11,726 bases of DNA from Desulfobacteraceae bacterium (GTDB lineage: Bacteria; Desulfobacterota; Desulfobacteria; Desulfobacterales; ETH-SRB1), in contig DAOWEW010000117.1 of the NCBI GenBank assembly GCA_030638305.1, positions 1 through 11,726 of the forward strand, read 5' to 3'. The notes below the pieces were generated by a model. The model ran no database searches. It was not told the origin of the DNA and worked only from the letters and a program-made list of their open reading frames with translations. Shown here piece by piece: positions 7,670 to 11,726 of the stretch. Position numbers and translations under genes: made by a program. The number at the start of each line of letters is the position of its first letter. The first letter of the stretch is position 1.

Positions 7670-9368
7670 AATTATATTCATCCCTTTTTTAATTTTTTTT
7701 CTATGCGGATGTTCGGCAAGAGAAAAAGTTGCCATTGAAAAGATCGTCCCCACTAGAATGGGCGCCGGCATAAAGTTAACCTGTCCGGTTTTGGTCGAAT
7801 CAATCTCTGTGAAAGATGCTAATCGTCTGGTTTTTCAACAAAACATTGGTGAAAAGCTTGATACCTTTCTTGTTGATTTTACCTGGGAAAAGGGGAAAAA
7901 ATATACTTTTGAAGTGAAAAGCGCAGATAGAACGTTGACTATTCAGAGCAATCCCTTTGATGCGCCGCTTGCTTTTGAAGTAGCGGAAGATAGCCTGGGA
8001 AAGCCGCGCGGGGAAGTGGATGTGGCGGAAATCAATGAATGGAGCAAGAAGCTCTATGAAGATGTGGATATCTCGGCTTCGGGTAAGATCGGGATTGCAA
8101 GTTTTGATCAGACCGTAAGGGTATATGACAAAAGAGGAAGACTTATCTGGAAACACAAAATTCCAGCAGGAGTGGTAAGGTGTGTGAAATTTTCTTCCAC
8201 AGGGGATTACCTTTTTGCCGGCGAGGCAAGCCCTGACGGTAATATTTACTGCTTTTGCGCAAACACCGGTAAGCTTTGCTGGAAATATGAAGCAGTGAAA
8301 GATGTTGGTGCAAGCAGCGCAACTTATTATGGTCATCAGCCGAAGATCTGTTCCATTGTTTGTGTTGATGAAAGGGTATATGTGAGCGCAGCAAAAACAA
8401 AAGAGGATTACCTAACAGTAGGCAGCCGCAAGGTAAAATACTGGCCAAAAAGAGGTGTCATCTATGCACTTGATCTTAAAACAGGAGAACTTTTGTGGAA
8501 ATTTCCTGCCACAGGAGCCATGGATACAGCGCCGCTCAAGGTATCTGTTGATGCAAACGGGAGATATCTGACCTTTGGCGGCTGGGGTGGATCTGCAAAT
8601 GGACGCATTCATCAGAAATATCCGGAAAACACTCTTTATCTGCTTGATGCTGTAAATGGCACCCTGATATGGAGGTATTCGGTTCCTCCTGTTGAAAAAC
8701 ATGGTTTTCAATCAATCTCAATAGGCGGCAATTCCCATATTTCACCGAACGGAAAATATGCTGCCTGCTGTTCCAGTGATGGAAGGTTTTTTCTGTTTGA
8801 TATGGCAAAAAGTGTGGAAAAGAAAATGCCGCATCTGATTTATAAAAAGGCTATATCCACTCCTATTAAAGTAAGCGAAATACCAATTTATGCTTATGGA
8901 GGAAAGGTTTTTGTAGATGATGAAGGCTCGGCGCTTCTTACTATCGGCAGGACTTATGTAGCTCCGGCAGGAAAGGGGATGGCCTCGACGCCGGATATAA
9001 AACATCCGAGCGAAAATTCAATTATCAAACTTGACCGTGATGGGAATACATCCTGGCTCTGGCCAGCAAGAGGCGCTATTGAAACTCCTGTTTTATGCAG
9101 GAATGGTCGTTATCTTGTGGTAGCAATGTGTCACAATTATATAGAAAGATCAAATGAAATGGCCGGAATATACTGTTTTGACCTGAAGCGGCAAGGCGGA
9201 GGCGCAGACAAATTGATCTGGTATTACAAGATGAAAGGTCTGGGGGTGGCATGTGGTATATCGCCTTGCGGCAAATATGTTGGGGCTATTGAGGGACCTG
9301 TAGATATTGATCCGCGGAGGGAGTATCAGAATATTGTGGGAAAACACAGAATATGCATTTTGTCGTGA
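7653..9368 (+). CDS. Beta-propeller (PQQ/WD40-like) lipoprotein
   Basis: The 571-residue protein begins with a lipoprotein signal: MNFLIKIIFIPFLIFF followed by lipobox LCGC, giving a lipidated Cys20 with Ser at +2, which favours outer-membrane sorting. Residues about 21-120 form a short beta-rich region. From about 140 on come propeller-like repeats of the form variable-turn, Y/LALD..TG.LLWK: GRLIWKHKI (162-170), NTGKLCWKY (204-212), YALDLKTGELLWKF (271-284), YLLDAVNGTLIWRY (329-342), IIKLDRDGNTSWLW (457-470) and YCFDLKR...LIWYY (507-525). Fifteen cysteines besides Cys20 are present, including a CFC at 200-202, which is many for an exported protein. AGGAG at 7642-7646 gives 6-base spacing to the ATG. 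A role as periplasm-facing scaffold, binding partner of the receptor, or sensor is possible; no enzyme activity can be claimed. Confidence 0.85.
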   Translation: MNFLIKIIFIPFLIFFLCGCSAREKVAIEKIVPTRMGAGIKLTCPVLVESISVKDANRLVFQQNIGEKLDTFLVDFTWEKGKKYTFEVKSADRTLTIQSNPFDAPLAFEVAEDSLGKPRGEVDVAEINEWSKKLYEDVDISASGKIGIASFDQTVRVYDKRGRLIWKHKIPAGVVRCVKFSSTGDYLFAGEASPDGNIYCFCANTGKLCWKYEAVKDVGASSATYYGHQPKICSIVCVDERVYVSAAKTKEDYLTVGSRKVKYWPKRGVIYALDLKTGELLWKFPATGAMDTAPLKVSVDANGRYLTFGGWGGSANGRIHQKYPENTLYLLDAVNGTLIWRYSVPPVEKHGFQSISIGGNSHISPNGKYAACCSSDGRFFLFDMAKSVEKKMPHLIYKKAISTPIKVSEIPIYAYGGKVFVDDEGSALLTIGRTYVAPAGKGMASTPDIKHPSENSIIKLDRDGNTSWLWPARGAIETPVLCRNGRYLVVAMCHNYIERSNEMAGIYCFDLKRQGGGADKLIWYYKMKGLGVACGISPCGKYVGAIEGPVDIDPRREYQNIVGKHRICILS

Positions 9369-9447
9369 ATAGAGGTTCAGAGGTTCAGGGTTCAAAGGTT
9401 CAAACCCAGAACCTTTGAACCCTGAACCCAAAACCCTGAACCTCTCA
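9369..9447. repeat. GGTTCAG-type repeat forming a 20-bp perfect hairpin
   Basis: Between the lipoprotein and ABC ATPase genes lie repeats of GGTTCAG/GGTTCAA spaced 7-8 bases apart (9374-9401), then their complements ACCTTTGAACCCTGAACC and further CCCTGAACC copies to 9443. Bases 9382-9401 pair perfectly with 9409-9428 around a 7-base loop. There is no T-run after the stem. It may damp read-through or protect mRNA ends, but the repeat family recurs at other joints in the window, so a dispersed repeat is the simpler reading. Confidence 0.8.
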
Positions 9448-9465
9448 ACCCAAAAGGAGATAGCA

Positions 9466-10305
9466 TTGATAAGATTAGAAGGTCTTAAGAAAAATTACAA
9501 AAATGTCCGGGCATTAAACGAAATCACTCTTCATGTTTTAAAAGGCGAGTTGTTTGCTTATCTTGGCCCTAACGGTTCCGGCAAGACAACAACTGTAAAT
9601 ATCCTGACAGGCCTGACAGAGCCTTCCGCAGGAGATGCATTTCTGAACAATTTTCATATTCAGAAAGAATCGCTGCAAGCAAAGCTGCAAAGCGGACTCG
9701 TAACCCAGAGGATAAATCTTGATAATGAGCTTACTGTTTATGAAAACTTAAATATTCATGGCAGGCTCTTTCATATGCCAAAAAAAGAGAGAGTAAAAAA
9801 GATTGATGAATTATTGGATTATATTGAACTTAAAGACCGCAAAAATTCTTTCATAAAACACCTGTCCGGAGGCATGAAAAGGCGTATTGTAATTGCAAGA
9901 GCTATGATGCATTCGCCCAGAATCCTTTTTCTTGATGAACCTACCGTGGGATTGGACCCGAATATAAGACGAAAGATATGGTCTCTAATCAAAAAACTCC
10001 AGCAAAACGGCACAACCATTTTTTTAACCACACATTATATAGAGGAAGCGGAGTTCCTGGCAGACCGAGTTGCTTTTCTTGATAAGGGGGAAATCGTAAA
10101 GGTCGATACCCCGCAAAATTTTATGGATAGAATAGGAAAATGGGCGCTTGATGATATGGTAAACGACAATATTGAAACTATTTACTTCAAAAACAAGGAT
10201 GAAGCAGGCAATTATATTAAAAAGCGCGAAGGAAGCTTTACCTTGAGAAGAGTTAATCTGGAAGATGCTTTTGTATCTCTTACAGGGAAAAAGGTGGGTA
10301 TATGA
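9466..10305 (+). CDS. ABC-2 transporter ATPase (DrrA/NatA-like)
   Basis: This is a 279-residue ABC ATPase with Walker A GPNGSGKTT (34-42), Q81, signature LSGGMKR (133-139), Walker B ILFLDEPTVGLDP (153-165) and H-loop His190 in TTHYIEEAE. The C-terminal part, about 210-279, with NLEDAFVSLTG (264-274), is typical of the DrrA/NatA/CcmA group that drives ABC-2 export permeases. I place the start at TTG 9466, preceded by AAAAGGAG (9452-9459) at 6-base spacing. An upstream in-frame TTG at 9415 would add 17 residues read from the repeat tract and lacks a ribosome site. The stop overlaps the permease start as ATGA, which indicates tight coupling. The substrate is unknown. Its place in a metal-uptake cluster could mean export of a chelator or removal of toxic product, or it may be unrelated. 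Confidence 0.92.
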   Translation: MIRLEGLKKNYKNVRALNEITLHVLKGELFAYLGPNGSGKTTTVNILTGLTEPSAGDAFLNNFHIQKESLQAKLQSGLVTQRINLDNELTVYENLNIHGRLFHMPKKERVKKIDELLDYIELKDRKNSFIKHLSGGMKRRIVIARAMMHSPRILFLDEPTVGLDPNIRRKIWSLIKKLQQNGTTIFLTTHYIEEAEFLADRVAFLDKGEIVKVDTPQNFMDRIGKWALDDMVNDNIETIYFKNKDEAGNYIKKREGSFTLRRVNLEDAFVSLTGKKVGI

Positions 10306-11042
10306 TTATAAAAGGGTGGTCTACCGTATATTACAGAGAACTTCTGATCTTAAAGCGAAAATTTTTCAAACAAATTGCATCCATGTCAGTTTCCCCGCTT
10401 CTTTATCTTATTGCCTTTGGTCTGGGTATGGGACGCGATATGACCGTAGATGGACATTCTTATATAGAATTTCTGGTTCCAGGGCTTGTGGCAATGACCA
10501 GTATGACCCAGGCATTTGCAATCGGTATTGAAATTAATGTATCCCGGTTTTACTGGCATATTTTTGATGAATTTCAATCAGCCCCTATACCCAATATTGC
10601 TTATGTAGTCGGTGAAGTGCTGGCAGGTGTTACAAGGGCCCTGCTCTCTTCGATTATCATCTTGACAATAGCAGGTTTGTTCGGAGTAGTTCTTTCCTAT
10701 AATGTGTTATTCTGGTTAGCCATAATCTTAAACAGTTTTGTATTTGCCTCTGTTGCCGTGTGTTTTGCGATGCTCGTCAGATCCCATGGTGATCAGGCGC
10801 TTTTATCAAATTTTGTTATCACACCTATGGCATTTCTTGGTGGCACCTTTTTCCCCATCGAACATTTGCCATCCTGGGCGCAGAAGCTGCTAAATCTCCT
10901 GCCCCTCACACACGCTTCTCATGCCATAAGAGATGCTTCTTATGGCATGAGGCCGGAGATATTTTCTTATCTCCTTCTTCCGGTATTGGGAATAATCTTT
11001 TTCATGGTGGCTGTTTATTGTGTTGGTAAAGCAAAAAATTAG
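10302..11042 (+). CDS. ABC-2 type transporter permease (DrrB/NatB-like)
   Basis: The 246-residue membrane protein has about six transmembrane segments (near 25-45, 55-78, 108-131, 136-160, 167-186, 220-241). It shows the ABC-2 family pattern: FLVPGLVAMTSM (57-68) at the second segment, and TPMAFLGGTFFPIEHLP (174-190) followed by PLTHASHAIR (201-210), matching the conserved P..FL.G.FFP...LP...PL.H motif. Its ATG overlaps the ATPase stop by 4 bp, so the two form one exporter, probably as two permeases plus two ATPases. The length is normal for the family. It is the last intact gene before the repeat/MITE region. Confidence 0.9.
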   Translation: MIIKGWSTVYYRELLILKRKFFKQIASMSVSPLLYLIAFGLGMGRDMTVDGHSYIEFLVPGLVAMTSMTQAFAIGIEINVSRFYWHIFDEFQSAPIPNIAYVVGEVLAGVTRALLSSIIILTIAGLFGVVLSYNVLFWLAIILNSFVFASVAVCFAMLVRSHGDQALLSNFVITPMAFLGGTFFPIEHLPSWAQKLLNLLPLTHASHAIRDASYGMRPEIFSYLLLPVLGIIFFMVAVYCVGKAKN

Positions 11043-11127
11043 GTTCAGAGGTTCAGATGTTGGCGTTGAGGGCTAACTTTCTTTTGTTATCCTTCACTAA
11101 CCCAGAACCTTTGAACCCAGAACCTTG
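11043..11127. repeat. GGTTCAG-type repeat after the permease gene
   Basis: AGGTTCAGAGGTTCAG at 11042-11057 is followed, after a 40-base spacer, by CCCAGAACCTTTGAACCCAGAACC (11101-11124), the complementary arm seen near 9405. The arms could form an imperfect long hairpin. The repeat starts directly at the permease stop codon, as in the other tracts, and contains no gene. Confidence 0.65.
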
Positions 11128-11327
11128 GGTAGTCCCTGCAAAACAATGGAGGTTAGGAAATACCGCCTAAATATTACTTTGTACTGTTAGGAAGTGGGGC
11201 TTTAGCCCCGCCCCTTGTTGCGCGGTATTTTTGCGGGACTAAAGTCCCACTTCCGTGCAAAGGCGGCAAAAGCTGTAATATGTAACTTGTTGAAATGATT
11301 GACCTCCATTGTTTTGCAGGAACTACC
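11128..11327. mobile_element. MITE-like 200-bp element with 28-bp inverted ends
   Basis: Bases 11128-11155 (GGTAGTCCCTGCAAAACAAT...) are the reverse complement of 11300-11327 with two mismatches. Between them lies a second inverted pair at 11190-11209 and 11235-11254. The element is non-coding, about 200 bp long, and its right end stops exactly where ChlD-like coding similarity starts. This is the size and structure of a miniature inverted-repeat element that a transposase elsewhere could move. I could not find a clear target-site duplication, so a large structured repeat that is not mobile remains possible. Confidence 0.65.
11190..11254. repeat. Inner inverted repeat with nested palindromes
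   Basis: GGAAGTGGGGCTTTAGCCCC (11190-11209) pairs with 11235-11254 at 18 of 20 positions. Each arm is also a palindrome on its own: GGGGCT/AGCCCC at 11196-11209 and GGGACT/AGTCCC at 11235-11248. The two mismatches fall at matching places, so each small palindrome stays intact. This is a compensatory pattern that hints at selection on the small hairpins. Confidence 0.75.
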
Positions 11328-11420
11328 GAAAAACTGGCCACAGCCCTTTGCGCTAACTACTTCAAAATCGAAGATTTAAAAGCAAATGAGCTTATAGATA
11401 TTACAAGGAGGAACATTTAA
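11322..11420 (+). pseudogene. C-terminal remnant resembling ChlD/BchD (vWA chelatase subunit)
   Basis: The frame ending at TAA 11418-11420 reads TTEKLATALCANYFKIEDLK followed by ANELIDITRRNI. The pattern LA..L...Y.K.DDL.A..L resembles the last helix of the ChlD/BchD von Willebrand-A domain, where the chain typically ends ...LA..LG..Y..L..L.A..L...V. Only about 31 codons remain. Upstream the frame enters the MITE-like end; an ATG at 11295 would give a 41-residue ORF without a ribosome site, so I treat it as a remnant. It abuts chlI exactly as chlD would in a chlD-chlI operon, and AGGAGG for chlI (11406-11411) lies within it. The identification rests on a short match and is moderate. Confidence 0.55.
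11406..11411 (+). promoter_or_regulatory. Strong ribosome binding site deciding the TTG start of chlI
   Basis: AGGAGG lies 9 bases before TTG 11421. No ATG occurs nearby in frame before codon 18, which falls beyond the conserved N-terminal TAIVGQ motif. The site and the conserved start of the protein together fix the unusual TTG start. Confidence 0.8.
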
Positions 11421-11726
11421 TTGAAAACAAAACATATCTACCCATTTACAGCAATTGTAGGCCAGGAAAACATGAAACTCGGCCTTATTCTCAACATCAT
11501 CAACCCCACCCTTTCAGGAGTATTAATCCGCGGAGAAAAGGGAACAGCCAAGTCAACAGCAGTACGCGCACTGGCAGACATCCTTCCAATGATCGAAGTT
11601 GTAAAAGGATGCCCTTTTCAGCTCACACCCGGGGAAGAAAGCGCTGTATGCGCTGATTGCACAAGAGAGGAATGTACAAAAAGCACAAAACGCAAAGTGC
11701 GTGTAGTCGAACTGCCGGTAGGTGCC
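11421..11726 (+). CDS. chlI: ChlI/BchI-type chelatase AAA+ ATPase, 5' part (continues at 142 after the join)
   Basis: This is the start of the gene whose end is at 906. Starting from TTG it reads [19 protein letters not shown], the usual N-terminus of ChlI proteins (F.AIVGQ..MK), and has Walker [10 protein letters not shown] at 38-46. Residue 56 (Pro) is encoded both at 11586 and at base 1, so the true full gene is 11421-11585 joined to 1-906: 1071 bp and 356 residues, close to the 330-370 usual for the family. The window end cuts the gene only because the contig was linearised here. The start codon directly follows the TAA of the ChlD-like remnant, consistent with an ancestral chlD-chlI pair. 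Confidence 0.92.
   Translation, partial: MKTKHIYPFTAIVGQENMKLGLILNIINPTLSGVLIRGEKGTAKSTAVRALADILPMIEVVKGCPFQLTPGEESAVCADCTREECTKSTKRKVRVVELPVGA
11586..11726. repeat. Terminal direct repeat, copy 2 (contig closure)
   Basis: This is the second copy of bases 1-141, at an offset of 11,585. Removing one copy gives an 11,585-bp circle with an intact chlI gene across the join. Confidence 0.97.

Noticed and set aside
7800..8336. Minus-strand ORF of 178 codons
   Set aside because: It lies wholly antisense to the lipoprotein gene, has no recognisable domain, and the + strand frame shows clear lipobox and propeller motifs.
9369..9447. CRISPR-like repeat array
   Set aside because: Units are 7-8 bases, contiguous and self-complementary, with no 25-40 base repeats or spacers and no cas genes.
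9415..9465. Upstream TTG start for the ABC ATPase adding 17 residues
   Set aside because: The extension is read from the GGTTCAG repeat tract and has no ribosome site, whereas TTG 9466 has AAAAGGAG at ideal spacing and gives the normal family N-terminus.
11295..11420. A genuine 41-residue small protein starting at ATG 11295
   Set aside because: There is no ribosome site, the first third lies in the MITE-like end, and the rest resembles the tail of a larger ChlD-type protein.

Overview
The window is most simply read as one complete circular contig. Bases 1-141 recur exactly as bases 11586-11726, so the non-redundant circle is 11,585 bp. A magnesium/cobalt-chelatase-type AAA+ gene (chlI/bchI-like) runs unbroken across the join: it starts at 11421, passes through 11585 = position 1, and stops at 906. 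An overlap of exactly 141 bases is what a de Bruijn assembler with k=141 leaves on a closed loop, so the repeat is probably an assembly signature and not a biological terminal repeat. The loop could be a free DNA circle, a tandemly amplified chromosomal segment, or a graph artefact.

The source looks like a Gram-negative bacterium: there is a TonB-dependent outer-membrane receptor and a lipoprotein with a good lipobox. Moderate GC, TTG starts with strong AGGAG-type ribosome sites, interspersed 7-8 bp GGTTCAG-type repeats and the metal/corrinoid flavour suggest an anaerobe such as a Desulfobacterota member. That assignment is inference only.

Every convincing gene is on the + strand. Around the circle: (1) ChlI-like AAA+ ATPase with a histidine-rich tail; (2) an ECF-type importer of three genes, namely an S-like membrane protein carrying a ~300-residue exported N-terminal domain, a fused double ABC ATPase, and an EcfT permease; (3) after a 158 bp gap, a full-length TonB-dependent receptor; (4) a short tract with two inverted repeats and the surviving C-terminus of a second, different TonB-dependent receptor; (5) a beta-propeller (PQQ/WD40-like) lipoprotein whose start lies inside that receptor remnant; (6) an ABC-2 ATPase/permease pair of the DrrAB/NatAB type; (7) about 380 bp of repeats, a 200 bp MITE-like element and a ~31-codon tail resembling the C-terminus of a ChlD-type chelatase subunit, leading back into chlI.

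The proposed joint function is uptake of a metal-containing or metal-binding compound (corrinoid, tetrapyrrole, Co or Ni chelate): receptor at the outer membrane, lipoprotein and exported S-domain in the periplasm, ECF module at the inner membrane, chelatase ATPase in the cytoplasm. The substrate cannot be read from the sequence. No large CobN/BchH-type chelatase subunit and no complete ChlD is present, so the chelatase part is incomplete here. No replication, partition, mobilisation, integrase or transposase gene is visible. With two gene remnants at intergenic joints, this makes a rearranged piece of chromosome more likely than a conventional plasmid.
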